Source of the DNA: Nitrospirota bacterium
GTDB taxonomy: Bacteria; Nitrospirota; Nitrospiria; Nitrospirales; UBA8639
DNA length: 64,000 nt
NCBI GenBank assembly: GCA_003695915.1
Contig: RFGF01000014.1
Span: forward strand, 1-64,000
Direction of reading: 5' to 3'
A program made the translations under genes and the position numbers. Below the pieces are notes generated by a model. The model did no database searches. It was not told where the DNA came from and saw only the letters and a program-made list of their open reading frames with translations. Positions 53,600-62,765 of the stretch are shown one piece after another. Position 1 is the first letter of the stretch. The number at the start of each line of letters is the position of its first letter.

Positions 53600-53632
53600 G
53601 TTTTTCATAGGTTTTTCATAAGTTTTTCATAG
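53600..53632. repeat. Three tandem 11-base repeats
   Basis: GTTTTTCATAG (53600-53610), GTTTTTCATAA (53611-53621) and GTTTTTCATAG (53622-53632) are contiguous. One helical turn per unit places all copies on one face of the DNA, as expected for an array of regulator sites; the short T-tracts also bend DNA. Replication slippage of a simple sequence is the alternative. Confidence 0.6.
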
Positions 53633-54049
53633 TTGTGTTGCCTTCACATGACTGGCGAGCCATGCACAGCACGCTTCGATCCCGTCACTGCGTGCTTGCA
53701 CGGCTCTTTTGAGCCGAGGGTTTACAGATGCGAGGACTCGGCTAAGCTCTCTTTCGCAAAGGAATTGGCCACCGACACGATTGATCACCTTGCAGCTCAG
53801 CCGTTTAAATAATGTTTCCTCTGAAGACTCAAAATTCATGGGACGCCGAGCCAACGGCACCCAGCCGATCGCGCTACCGTTTTTTATTCCAGCTCGTATC
53901 GACAAGCCTGTCAAAGATCCGATCGACTCCGAAGGCATTCCTTTCGATACGTACACCAATGTCGGTAGTACGGCTTATAAGCCTTTCCCGCTCCGTAGGT
54001 ACAGGCCATTCGATTCCTCGAGCAGTCAACCTATCCATGTGCGCGCAGA

Positions 54050-55393
54050 TCATGACTTCCTGCTCTTGATCGTCTTCTGGCCTGACGGCCTGTATCTTTT
54101 CAGCCGCCGAAAAGGTTCCGAGGAGCATTGGGGCAGGAAAGGGATACGACGAAGCAATGTGCGGACGATCCGTTCGCCGGCTTTTCCATCCCAATAGGGA
54201 ATACGTTTCGCATGCTTTGGCCGGTCCAACTGCTTTCGAGCCGCCTTTAAAATTCCCTCTCTTGAGATACCTGCAAGACAATTGGTGCCTTTTTCAAGCG
54301 TAATCGGACGCTCCGTATTGTTCCTAAGCGTAACACAGGGAATGTCGAGAATGGTCGACTCTTCCTGGATCCCCCCGGAGTCCGTGAGCACAATTCGTGC
54401 ATCGATGAGCAATCGAAGAAATTCCACATACCCGCGAGGGGCAAGAAGATAGAGACCGGCATTGAACGGAAGCCCGTGTGGCCATCCATCGAGCACGTGA
54501 CAACCGTCTGTCAAGCTCAGCTCCTCTAGGCGTTGTCGGGTCCGAGGGTGGACCGGGAAGAAAAGGGGCAATTCTTTAGCCACCTCTTGCAAGGCTTGCA
54601 TAATGTCCCGAAGCGTATCCGGACAATCGACATTGCTCGCCCGATGCAACGTCACTACCCCATAGGAATCGACAAACCTGGCCTGCTGCCGTAACGGTTC
54701 GTTTGTCCGACGGTGCTTCTCGTCGGTCGTCATATCGCGAGGATGTGGATACGGCAATCCCAAGGCTTCTGGGATGGACAGGGCACGTGCACTGTCCAAA
54801 CTCAGGAGTAACGTGTCAACCATCGTATTGCCAACCGCTATCACTCGCTGCCCATCGATATCTTCGGCCAAAAGGTTACGACGGGCACTGGGCTCTGTAA
54901 TATAGCAGAGATCGGAGACAGCATCGGTGAGCACCCGATTCACCTCCTCCGGCATCGACCGGTCGAAACTGCGCAACCCAGCTTCGACATGGATCAAATA
55001 TGGACGAGGCAACTTCATGTGTTGGCTGCCGTTGTCGAGATACGCCTTCGCCGTCGCCAGTGCGCAGGCCAGAGTCGAATTGACATCGCCCACCACCATC
55101 ACCACATCTGGCCGTTCCCGTTCGATGACCTCCGAAAATTGACTCATCACCTCGGCAATCTGCCGTATCGATGGCAGCAGGCCAACCCCTAAATTGATCG
55201 GAGGATCCGGCAGGTTGACATCCCGAAGAATTTGTCCGGACAGAGCATAATCGTAATGCTGCCCGGTATGGACCAAACGGTAGGACAAGCGATCTTGGCC
55301 GCCGGCGTTGCGCGCTTCGATGGCCCGAACAATTGCTGCGGCTTTCATGAAATTGGGTCGAGCTCCGACAGGTAAAAGGATCTTCAATTCCAT
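54050..55393 (-). CDS. wecB: UDP-N-acetylglucosamine 2-epimerase
   Basis: 447 residues. Hallmarks: VGARPNFMKAAAIV, YRLVHTGQHYDYALSGQI, VVMVVGDVNSTLACALA, YLIHVEAGLRSFDRSMPEEV, NRVLTDAVSD, TLHRASNVD and LTDSGGIQEESTIL, with the expected His and acidic residues of the non-hydrolysing epimerase. It makes UDP-ManNAc for surface polysaccharide. It is longer than the usual 370-390 residues because of a basic C-terminal tail (RRLKRYRPSGQKTIKSRKS) and an insertion near 210 (HPRDMTTDEKHRRTNE). Part of the - strand polysaccharide cluster. Confidence 0.93.
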   Translation of the reverse strand: MELKILLPVGARPNFMKAAAIVRAIEARNAGGQDRLSYRLVHTGQHYDYALSGQILRDVNLPDPPINLGVGLLPSIRQIAEVMSQFSEVIERERPDVVMVVGDVNSTLACALATAKAYLDNGSQHMKLPRPYLIHVEAGLRSFDRSMPEEVNRVLTDAVSDLCYITEPSARRNLLAEDIDGQRVIAVGNTMVDTLLLSLDSARALSIPEALGLPYPHPRDMTTDEKHRRTNEPLRQQARFVDSYGVVTLHRASNVDCPDTLRDIMQALQEVAKELPLFFPVHPRTRQRLEELSLTDGCHVLDGWPHGLPFNAGLYLLAPRGYVEFLRLLIDARIVLTDSGGIQEESTILDIPCVTLRNNTERPITLEKGTNCLAGISREGILKAARKQLDRPKHAKRIPYWDGKAGERIVRTLLRRIPFLPQCSSEPFRRLKRYRPSGQKTIKSRKS

Positions 55394-55897
55394 CGTTCCC
55401 GCACCTTCGGTTTTTTACCGCTAGCACCATTCCATATCAGGCTCCATCCAACCTCGATCATGGTCCCCAAATTCTCCCGGCACGCATTCCATCGTCGCTG
55501 TCGGTCCTCGATACCTTGTCAATTGCCGAACTCCTCTGTGCCAGCCGAGTCGTATCGAAACAGGTCCCGGCCTCGAGATCGGAAGTCACGCATCATCCTG
55601 GCAACTATAATCGCTGGCTCGAAACGGCGATGACGCCAATATTGGTTTCGTTGCCCCATTTCAGACTTTCCTCTATCGAACCACCATAACGGCCTGCTTC
55701 CACTTCGCTTATGGGATATAGGCCAGATCTTCCAAGGTCAATGACTGATCGGGAATTGCGCCAGCGATGAACCACTCGACTTGCCGCGTCGCTTGATGCT
55801 TGCTCAGCCCTTTTCGCCCAGGCTTGAGAAGACACGCCAATGGAGCGAAACGATGGGTAGACATCGGGTCTTGCGCAGCGATGAGTCGGCGCGCCTT
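55394..55897. other. Gap without a recognisable gene
   Basis: About 500 bases between the methyltransferase stop and the wecB start. One - strand frame shadowing the methyltransferase continues into it, ending GGSIEESLKWGNETNIGVI, with no start of its own and no recognised family; it may be a remnant. The right part must hold the wecB promoter if wecB has its own. I see no repeat or terminator. Confidence 0.45.
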
Positions 55898-56716
55898 TCA
55901 TTTGCCAACATCCGAAATCATGCTGCTGAGCATGGATTCGCTCGATCGCCCGCTCGACGAACCATCGAAACCATTCGCCAGCGGAGCCTTCGCGGCCACA
56001 TACAGAAAAGAATGCGCGAGACCGAGCGGGGCGAATGGCACGTTCCCGAGCAGTTGCAGACCATGTTCCAGCGTATCGGCAGATTTGAAATCGTTCCACT
56101 GGCGCGGTAGCAGCATGACGGGCACCTTCTTGATAAGATCCAAGCCGTTTTCCTGAAGCCAGCGCTGCATTTGGAGCGGTGAATACGTGTGGAGACGCGG
56201 AGGCTGGCGGCGCACCTTCTCGATCAATCGTTTTCCGATCGCGAAGCATTCCCAGGCGTTCAGCGCTTCCACAATCACGATCCCCCCCTTGCGCAAGACA
56301 CGGCCCAATTCGCCCAATGCCAACCATGGTTGCGTGATCGCCTGCATCACACCGATCGACAACACGATATCGAATTGTTCGGACCCAAAAGGCAAGTGAT
56401 AGATTCCGCCGCAGAGATACCGAGCGCGCCGATCAGGATCTAACGTCCGCGCCTTGCGGATGGTTGGGACGGAATAATCTACACCGATCACCCGATGCCC
56501 ATGCTGGGCAAAAAACCGAACATACGTGCCGGCTCCGCATCCTACGTCCAGCACATCCATCGACCGTTGCCCGAGATACGGCGAAAGGCATTCGATGCAG
56601 GCGCGGAATCGACGTTGCAGTCCCCGCTCGGACCAACCAGATACCTGATGCTCGGTTTCATAACTTCGCGCAAACCGTTCGAATCGAGCCTGCCATTGTT
56701 GTTCGAACGGATCCAT
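55898..56716 (-). CDS. Class I SAM-dependent methyltransferase
   Basis: About 272 residues. SAM motif I MDVLDVGCGAGTYVRFFAQ, motif II region VIGVDYS, motif III HLPFGSEQFDIVLSIGVMQ, and post-motif ELGRVLRKGGIVIVEALN. The acceptor is unknown; in this cluster a sugar or lipid-linked glycan is likely. ATG 56716 is preferred over TTG 56728; it starts 8 bases after the stop of the O-ligase gene. The C-terminus is Ser-rich (GSSSGRSSESMLSSM). Confidence 0.88.
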   Translation of the reverse strand: MDPFEQQWQARFERFARSYETEHQVSGWSERGLQRRFRACIECLSPYLGQRSMDVLDVGCGAGTYVRFFAQHGHRVIGVDYSVPTIRKARTLDPDRRARYLCGGIYHLPFGSEQFDIVLSIGVMQAITQPWLALGELGRVLRKGGIVIVEALNAWECFAIGKRLIEKVRRQPPRLHTYSPLQMQRWLQENGLDLIKKVPVMLLPRQWNDFKSADTLEHGLQLLGNVPFAPLGLAHSFLYVAAKAPLANGFDGSSSGRSSESMLSSMISDVGK

Positions 56717-56724
56717 GACCAATC

Positions 56725-58050
56725 TCAAGACAGAGCCAGGGTCGGGTTCGCAGCCGTTTTGTTGGTGATCGATGATCGGCTGAATGCGGATGATCGGTCA
56801 GCAGTCGCTTGCTGATAGATTCCCAGACGCTGCAAAATCACGGCCGCTGCGACAAAATGATAATACAGATCGAAATAGGATCGACTGAGAAACAGTCCGC
56901 CGACCAAAAATCCCACCAATCCGGCTTCCAGCATTTGAGCGTAATGCAGCATCCAGCGCCGGGATGGATCGCGACGCGCGATCCTGATGATCCGCCGAAG
57001 GCTCAGAAACGTGGAAGCCATCAATCCGAGATAGAGGCCGATCCCGATAAAGCCATGCTCGGCGAGTACTTGAAACACGATGCTGTGTGCATCCACGCGT
57101 TTGACCATGGCCTCGGGATAATAACGTTCGTACATTTCCGGGGTGAAACAGCGAAACCCGGCTCCGAAGACGGGATTATCCAGCGCCAAATAGAAAGCCA
57201 TGGTCCACGCATCGAGCCGCTGCATCGCGGACGATTCTTTCTTGTCGGGATCGATGGTTTCCATGCGTTCGAACCATTTTTGTGGCAGCATCGTGAGAAC
57301 AATCGGTGTGGCGACGATGATCACGGCCAAGGTGAGCACCTTCGTTCGGCTTTTCAAAAAAATCATGCCCAGAACCGCGATCAAGGCTAACAATGCCCCT
57401 CGAGAATACGTCGATAGGATCGCCACAACCGACAACACTCCCGTTCCTAGCAACAGGTGGCGCAACCAAGGACGCGATTCGTCCCGTCTCAAGAAAATCA
57501 ACAAGGGCAAGACCATGACCAAAGCGAGCCCGATTTCCGTGTTGCCGGCGATAAACGATCCCGGAGGCCCGAGTACGCGTTCTTTGGCACCGGTCAAAAT
57601 GGCCCAAATCCCCCCCTTCAATCCATAAAAGCCGATAGACAAGGCAATGACATAGAGTAGCCATTTGAGCTTTTGCTTGTCTTGGATGGCGATGATGGTG
57701 ACGAACGTCATCAAAAAAATTTTGGAGACTTTCCACAAAAACGGCCAAGCGTCATCGGGATAGGTCGAAAAAATCGTGGTGATCAGAAACCAGCCCCAGA
57801 GCGCCACAAGCAGAACGACCTCGCGACTCACGATCACTCGGAGTCGTTCACGACCCAAAACCAATCCTGCCAAGGTCGCAATGCCGACCATCTGGGCAAA
57901 CGGCATTGAATAGGCCATTCCCCAGGTCAACCGATGGGGATTCATATATCCGAGCCACGACCACATCAGCACGCCGAACCAAGGCTTGAGAAAGCACAAG
58001 GGTAACGAACCGATGACAACGAGAATGACGAAGGCGTCGCGCAAGGACAT
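56725..58050 (-). CDS. Exosortase-A-associated O-antigen ligase/polymerase-like protein
   Basis: 441 residues with about eleven membrane helices. The start FVILVVIGSLPLCFLKPWFG, VLMWSWLGYMNPHRLTWGMA, and the loop FGAGFRCFTPEMYERYYPEA are those of the exosortase-A system O-ligase family (TIGR03097 type), with a Wzy_C-like large loop carrying DAHSIVFQVLAEHGFIG. It would attach or polymerise the glycan on the periplasmic side. The link to the PEP-CTERM protein at 3.4 kb is by family association, not direct evidence. The next gene downstream starts 8 bases later. Confidence 0.88.
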   Translation of the reverse strand: MSLRDAFVILVVIGSLPLCFLKPWFGVLMWSWLGYMNPHRLTWGMAYSMPFAQMVGIATLAGLVLGRERLRVIVSREVVLLVALWGWFLITTIFSTYPDDAWPFLWKVSKIFLMTFVTIIAIQDKQKLKWLLYVIALSIGFYGLKGGIWAILTGAKERVLGPPGSFIAGNTEIGLALVMVLPLLIFLRRDESRPWLRHLLLGTGVLSVVAILSTYSRGALLALIAVLGMIFLKSRTKVLTLAVIIVATPIVLTMLPQKWFERMETIDPDKKESSAMQRLDAWTMAFYLALDNPVFGAGFRCFTPEMYERYYPEAMVKRVDAHSIVFQVLAEHGFIGIGLYLGLMASTFLSLRRIIRIARRDPSRRWMLHYAQMLEAGLVGFLVGGLFLSRSYFDLYYHFVAAAVILQRLGIYQQATADRSSAFSRSSITNKTAANPTLALS

Positions 58051-58065
58051 GGCGAATATCCAAAT

Positions 58066-59136
58066 TTACGAGGAGACCGCATCATTCAGCATCAGCCAGG
58101 CCAGCCTAGCCGAATTCTGACGCGGATTCGTTCCGCACGGAAATTGGATCCGGCGGAGCGCATAGCGATCGGTCGTTTGGTGGTTGGTCCCCGCGATCGT
58201 ACTGACGGCGCAGGTAAAGCCTGCTTGGCGCACCATGGCGATCACGCTGTCGTTGAAATCCTTGCGCGAACCGTTGGGGTAGGCAAAAGCGATCGGTTCC
58301 TCGCCTAACGCCTTGCGCAGGGCCTCGTGCGAAGCACGAATTTCCTGCCGTGCGGTCGATGGCGCGCAACATGTCAGAATCGGATGAGTGACCGTATGGG
58401 CTCCGAAGGTGATGCCCTGAGCTGCCATCTTATGCACCTGATCCCAAGTCAGCTTTTCGTACCCATGGATGATGTCGTCAGGAGAAAGTCCGAGTCGTTT
58501 CCGGAGCTCACGGATGCGCGAGGGCCAGGTCGTGGCATCGAATCGACGCAAATGCTGCCGGTAGGCGAACAGTGCGCGCTGGCGGTCTGTCAACGAAGCG
58601 AGATCGAACCACCGTCCGTCAAGCTCCATCGCTTGCGGCGGCGCCGATCGGAATGTGTCGAAAAGCATATCGTGCCACAGAATGCTATGTTCCGGATCAT
58701 CGAGTGGGCCGGTCGTTAAAAAAATCGTGGCCGGTACTCCCACCGAACATAAGATAGGAAAGGCATAATCGAAGTTGTCACGGTAACCGTCATCGAACGT
58801 CAAGACCAGGGCATTTCGCGGCAGTGCACCGCGCCACAACAGGCTTACCGCCTCCTGGAGGTCGTAAAATCGATAAAACCGTGCCAAATGCTCGAGTTGA
58901 GCCTGAAAAAGCTTCGGGGCAAGCCCTCCGCGAAACGGATCCGGCGCTTCGTTGACCCGATGGGCGACGAGGATCGTAAGTATAGGGCTCGAGCGCTTCC
59001 GAAATCGGACTGCGTTCCAGCCATCGTGCGGCCTGCGTGGTTCGATCATCCATCGTTGTCCGACGGTATAGAACCACGAGGCCAAGCCCATTGTTTCGAT
59101 GACCGCCAGCAAAATCTTGAGGAACAACGTCTTCAT
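58066..59136 (-). CDS. Polysaccharide deacetylase
   Basis: 356 residues. N-terminal membrane anchor or signal (LFLKILLAVIETMGLASWFY), then a carbohydrate esterase 4 (NodB) domain: ALVLTFDDGYRDNFDYAFP with the catalytic and metal Asp pair, ATIFLTTGPLDD, ITFGAHTVTHPIL with the zinc His pair, and IAFAYPNGSRKDFN. It probably removes acetyl groups from a periplasmic glycan. ATG 59136 overlaps the stop of the GNAT gene (ATGA). It is longer than the family's catalytic core because of an insertion after the DDG motif. Confidence 0.92.
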   Translation of the reverse strand: MKTLFLKILLAVIETMGLASWFYTVGQRWMIEPRRPHDGWNAVRFRKRSSPILTILVAHRVNEAPDPFRGGLAPKLFQAQLEHLARFYRFYDLQEAVSLLWRGALPRNALVLTFDDGYRDNFDYAFPILCSVGVPATIFLTTGPLDDPEHSILWHDMLFDTFRSAPPQAMELDGRWFDLASLTDRQRALFAYRQHLRRFDATTWPSRIRELRKRLGLSPDDIIHGYEKLTWDQVHKMAAQGITFGAHTVTHPILTCCAPSTARQEIRASHEALRKALGEEPIAFAYPNGSRKDFNDSVIAMVRQAGFTCAVSTIAGTNHQTTDRYALRRIQFPCGTNPRQNSARLAWLMLNDAVSS

Positions 59137-60275
59137 GTCGAAGCATGCGACTCAGCTCCGCGCATGAGCCAACGATCTCGGAGAGTTTTGGCAAAGGGAA
59201 TGACACGACATTCCAGGAGGCCCAATCCTCGGCCACGCCAGGTCTTGTTGAAAATGTCCAGCTTCACGGTTTGTCGAATAGCCGTGGCCCAAAACAATTT
59301 ATATGGATTGACCCCCGGACCATATTGATATTCCTCCCACTGGTGCTCGAACAGCCACTTGAGGATGTGGGTCTCCAAATAGCGTCCGGGTGAACAATCT
59401 CGGTAGGTCTCATCGAAATCGGATCGTAACGCAAACACCCGTCGCCCATCCGTCAGATCGTATTCCATCGCCACCGGCACGCCATCCACTCTGAGCACCC
59501 ACAGAAACAGCCAGCCGTTCGCCACAGCTCGTTCCGTGAGACGAGAGAAAAAATCGATGGTGCGGGGCTGATTGGCTAACGATTTTCCTTCTTGGAACTT
59601 CCACCCTTTTTTCGCGACCGCGAGCACCTCTGTCATCAGCGGCTCGACCTCCCCTCCGCGATGGCATTCCACGCTCACGTTGGGGAGTTTGGCCACGCGA
59701 TTTTCGATATTTCGTTGGGTTTTACGCGTTCGCTGCGGCTTGGTGCTCGCAAACGCCTCCCAACTTTCCTGTATCGGCACACAGGGAATGCGCGCGAAGA
59801 TCGTACCGAAAGACCGATACCGATGTACTCGAAGCCAGTGCTCGACCCACGATCGGTTCGGAGAATATTCGGGCCAGTGCTGCAACGAAAGAACATCCCA
59901 CTCGGCAGCAAAATCGGTACACAGACCGCGGAAAACTTGCTCGAGCACCGGGGATCGATCCTTCTCGCGCATCACAATATCGGCCCATGGTGTGTCCGCG
60001 CTCGAGATAAATTCGAGCTGTCGGACACGGAAGCCGCGTCGCCTGTGTATGCGCAGCCACCACGGCGCCACACCGACCAATTCGTCGTCTTTCCACAGAC
60101 AGATGACGAAGAGCGGCCGCTGTTCTTTCGTCAAGCAACACTCCATCCAATCGTAGGTGGCGAACGGAATCAACGCTGGACATTCTTGGATGAGCCGATC
60201 CCAAGCTTTTTTCAACGTGCCCATCCTTTCGCGAGTGCGAACGACTTCCATTCGAAGCATCCGAAGGATCCTCAT
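59133..60275 (-). CDS. GNAT/FemAB-like acyl or aminoacyl transferase
   Basis: 380 residues. It fits the BioF2-like GNAT family (acetyltransferase 6) found in exopolysaccharide clusters: LIPFATYDWMECCLTKEQRP, LVGVAPWWLRIHRRRGFR, RTRKTQRNIENRVAKLPNV, FFSRLTERAVANGWLFLWVL, DGVPVAMEYDLTDGRRVF and SPGRYLETHILKWLFE. The substrate is unknown. ATG 60275 lies 3 bases after the amidotransferase stop; ATG 60260 has a better ribosome binding site (GAGGA, 8 bases) and may be used instead. The stop overlaps the deacetylase start. Confidence 0.85.
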   Translation of the reverse strand: MRILRMLRMEVVRTRERMGTLKKAWDRLIQECPALIPFATYDWMECCLTKEQRPLFVICLWKDDELVGVAPWWLRIHRRRGFRVRQLEFISSADTPWADIVMREKDRSPVLEQVFRGLCTDFAAEWDVLSLQHWPEYSPNRSWVEHWLRVHRYRSFGTIFARIPCVPIQESWEAFASTKPQRTRKTQRNIENRVAKLPNVSVECHRGGEVEPLMTEVLAVAKKGWKFQEGKSLANQPRTIDFFSRLTERAVANGWLFLWVLRVDGVPVAMEYDLTDGRRVFALRSDFDETYRDCSPGRYLETHILKWLFEHQWEEYQYGPGVNPYKLFWATAIRQTVKLDIFNKTWRGRGLGLLECRVIPFAKTLRDRWLMRGAESHAST

Positions 60276-60278
60276 GAA

Positions 60279-62168
60279 CTAGTGGCCGCGTACCCGGTGC
60301 CATAATTCGACGGCCATGATATTCCAGAGAGTCGTTCCGAAAAACCCCGTCGATTCCTGTTCATGTCGCTGGATGAGGGCTTCGAGCGTGTGCCGCTGAA
60401 AATAGCCGCGCTGCAGCGCACGGGGGCTCAAGAGCAACTCGTGAAGCCATTCCCGCAACGGCGGAAAGGCTTTCAACCAGACCGGCATCGGCAGGCCGAA
60501 GCCGTGTTTGGATTTGGTCAAGACTTCTCGAGGAAGAAAGTCCCGATACATCTCCTTGTAAAACCCTCGCAATCGGAGTCCTGGTAGCTTCCAGGATGCA
60601 GGAACGGCCATGGCCTGCTCGACCAACCGCCGGTCTAAAAAAGGGAATCGCACGTCTATACCGGCAGCTTCCGCCGTTCGTTTGACTTTCACCAGATCGT
60701 TATCGGACAAGGTGATTTTCAAATCGGCGTAGAGCTGACGATCCAACGGCGTGCCCTCGAGCGGTGTGGCATACCAGCGAAAGAGCATGGCATCGGGATG
60801 AAAATCGCGAGGCAAGGTTGCCAGCATATCGGGATGGAAAAGCATATGTTCGGGGAAAAATTCGTAAATGCTGTGAGCCGATAGACGTTCGGGATACGGC
60901 ACACGTGCATGGTCGATGTAGCGCACGAGTTTCTGCAAGGCCGGTAGGGGTAGGCGTCGCCAAACGGGAACGAGCCAGGGCTCGATTACGTGCGTGCGCA
61001 GCGCTGCCGGAACTCGGTGATAATAATCGTAGAGTTTTTGTTTGGCATATCGTTTGTTGCCGGCAAACAATTCATCGCCGCCGTCTCCCGCATAGAGAAC
61101 GGAAACCCCGTGTTTTCTGGCCAGCTGCGCACAGGCATACGCCGCGATGGCGGACGAATTGCCGAATGGTTCATCGAAACATGACGCCAGGCGTTCCAAC
61201 GATGCCACCGTCTCCTGAGGAGTGACGTGATGCACCATATGCTGGGCCTGAAAATGGCGTGCGGCAATACGGGCATAATACAGTTCGTCATAGCGTTCTT
61301 CCGCGAATCCGATGGAAAAGGCCTTGATCGGTCGGCCGACAACCCGATGCATCACGCCCGTCACTGTCGAGCTGTCGAGTCCACCGCTCAGATAGGTTCC
61401 GGGTTCTGCGGAAGGGGCCTCGTGGTCGAGCCGAACTTTCATGGCCCGCTCGAACGCCTCGCGGAGTCGATGCATGTGCTCCGGCTTGGTCAGGCGCCAG
61501 TCCGGCACGAGCGACACATCCCAATAAGAGACCAACGAACTTTCCTGCCCAGCGATGTGAAGCGCCGTACCCGGCAGAAGCTTCGCCGCTTCCTGGTAGA
61601 TGGTTTCGGGAGCTGGAATGACATACGAGGCCACCATGCGCACGAGCGCTTGGGGATTGATCGACCACGTCGCATGAGGTTCTCCGCGCTGCAACAGATC
61701 GATGGACGGTGCGAAGGTCACACGGTCCGGATCGAGCCGATACACGATCGGATGAAGACGGAAATGATCGGTCGCAACGACCAGCCGCCTCTGCATTTCA
61801 TCATAGATGGCGATCTGGAAATCGCCATCGAGATCCGCCAAAAACTGGATCCCTGCTTCCCGATAGCGATCGAGCATCCACACGAGGCATTCGTCCGTCG
61901 TCTGCCAAGTCCCTGATTCGCGATAGACATTGCCATAAAAGGCGACCACGATGGCTTGGCCGCGCGGACCGGCCACTTTGATCCCCGAGAATTTTGCCAA
62001 GCCCGGAAACACGGCCAGTGCCACATTGTGCCGAACATAACGAGCAAGCTCACCGAGCTGGCGGTCCTTGGCCGGCAACATCGGCAAGAGTTCATCGATG
62101 CGAGCAGGACGATGACGATCCCGGTAATATCGCCCGATCAGGCCACCCGAGGTCAGATCGATGGTCAT
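60279..62168 (-). CDS. Asparagine-synthetase-like amidotransferase, degenerate glutaminase
   Basis: 629 residues. The C-terminal synthetase domain has the PP-loop YLSGGLDSSTVTGVMH (about 258-270), FGNSSAIAAYACAQLA and YAGDGGDELFAGNKRY, all intact. The N-terminal glutaminase-like domain (about 1-200) begins MTIDLTSGGLIGRYY, with no Cys at position 2, so the nucleophile that normally liberates ammonia from glutamine is absent. It may use free ammonia or an amine acceptor. It belongs to the AsnB-like enzymes of exosortase-type polysaccharide loci. ATG 62168 overlaps the TPR stop (ATGA). Confidence 0.88.
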   Translation of the reverse strand: MTIDLTSGGLIGRYYRDRHRPARIDELLPMLPAKDRQLGELARYVRHNVALAVFPGLAKFSGIKVAGPRGQAIVVAFYGNVYRESGTWQTTDECLVWMLDRYREAGIQFLADLDGDFQIAIYDEMQRRLVVATDHFRLHPIVYRLDPDRVTFAPSIDLLQRGEPHATWSINPQALVRMVASYVIPAPETIYQEAAKLLPGTALHIAGQESSLVSYWDVSLVPDWRLTKPEHMHRLREAFERAMKVRLDHEAPSAEPGTYLSGGLDSSTVTGVMHRVVGRPIKAFSIGFAEERYDELYYARIAARHFQAQHMVHHVTPQETVASLERLASCFDEPFGNSSAIAAYACAQLARKHGVSVLYAGDGGDELFAGNKRYAKQKLYDYYHRVPAALRTHVIEPWLVPVWRRLPLPALQKLVRYIDHARVPYPERLSAHSIYEFFPEHMLFHPDMLATLPRDFHPDAMLFRWYATPLEGTPLDRQLYADLKITLSDNDLVKVKRTAEAAGIDVRFPFLDRRLVEQAMAVPASWKLPGLRLRGFYKEMYRDFLPREVLTKSKHGFGLPMPVWLKAFPPLREWLHELLLSPRALQRGYFQRHTLEALIQRHEQESTGFFGTTLWNIMAVELWHRVRGH

Positions 62169-62764
62169 GGCGACGCCCCTTCCACCATGCGCATTTTCTG
62201 TTGCTCGATAGCCGACGCTTCCTGGTACTTGCCTTGGACACGGTAAGCTTTGGCGAGCCAGTCGTAGGCGACCGCCAATCGAGGATCGAGCGTGATCGCT
62301 TGCTGGAGATGTTCGATGCCTTCCGCCACGCTGCCCATATCGCTAAGGAATTTTCCGTATTGCGCATGGGTGAGGGCATATCGAGGATAGAGATGCAGCG
62401 CCTTTTTGAAATAGGCGTCCGCAAGATGTCGGGTTTTCGTCATTTTGGCAATGTTGGCCAGCAGCATCAGGGCCTTCGGATGGTTGGGAAAATACCGGAG
62501 GACGAATTCCAATTCTTTGACGGCAAGCCGAAACTTTCCGCTCACGACCCCTTCCCGATATTTCGGCCAAAACGTTTTGGGGGTGAGGTGATATCGTTCC
62601 ACCATTCTCAGCAATTTTTCATCGCGCGAAGGTGAAAAATAGTCATTATTGATTTGTTGGGCCTGCGACCAGACCGCTGGCCCGAGTATGACCAGGCTCG
62701 CCAAGAACAGACAAAGTCCGATAGTGTGTGTCGGTCGTAAGCGTATGACTACACGAGCATGCAT
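62165..62764 (-). CDS. Exported TPR-repeat protein
   Basis: 199 residues. N-terminal hydrophobic segment (GLCLFLASLVILGPAVWS) is a signal peptide or anchor, followed by about three tetratricopeptide repeats (RLAVKELEFVLRYFPNHPKA, ADAYFKKALHLYPRYALTHA, GIEHLQQAITLDPRLAVAYD). It probably is a periplasmic scaffold for the polysaccharide machinery. ATG 62764 lies 1 base past the upstream gene's stop and overlaps the amidotransferase start at the other end, so all three are coupled. Confidence 0.8.
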   Translation of the reverse strand: MHARVVIRLRPTHTIGLCLFLASLVILGPAVWSQAQQINNDYFSPSRDEKLLRMVERYHLTPKTFWPKYREGVVSGKFRLAVKELEFVLRYFPNHPKALMLLANIAKMTKTRHLADAYFKKALHLYPRYALTHAQYGKFLSDMGSVAEGIEHLQQAITLDPRLAVAYDWLAKAYRVQGKYQEASAIEQQKMRMVEGASP

Positions 62765-62765
62765 G

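Larger units (their letters stand above)
53364..54049. other. Repeat-rich gap between wecB and the flippase gene
   Basis: About 690 bases inside an otherwise compact gene cluster. No gene is convincing; a 70-codon frame from ATG 53839 (MNFESSEETLFKRLSCKV) has no ribosome binding site or recognised family and might be a remnant. It holds three 11-base tandem repeats (53600-53632) and two hairpins (53494-53538), which suggest a regulatory or terminating region that splits the cluster into two transcripts. Confidence 0.5.

Noticed and set aside
55605-56327. A 240-codon - strand frame shadowing the methyltransferase
   Set aside because: Most of it is in the wrong frame of a clear SAM methyltransferase; its tail past 55898 has no recognisable family.
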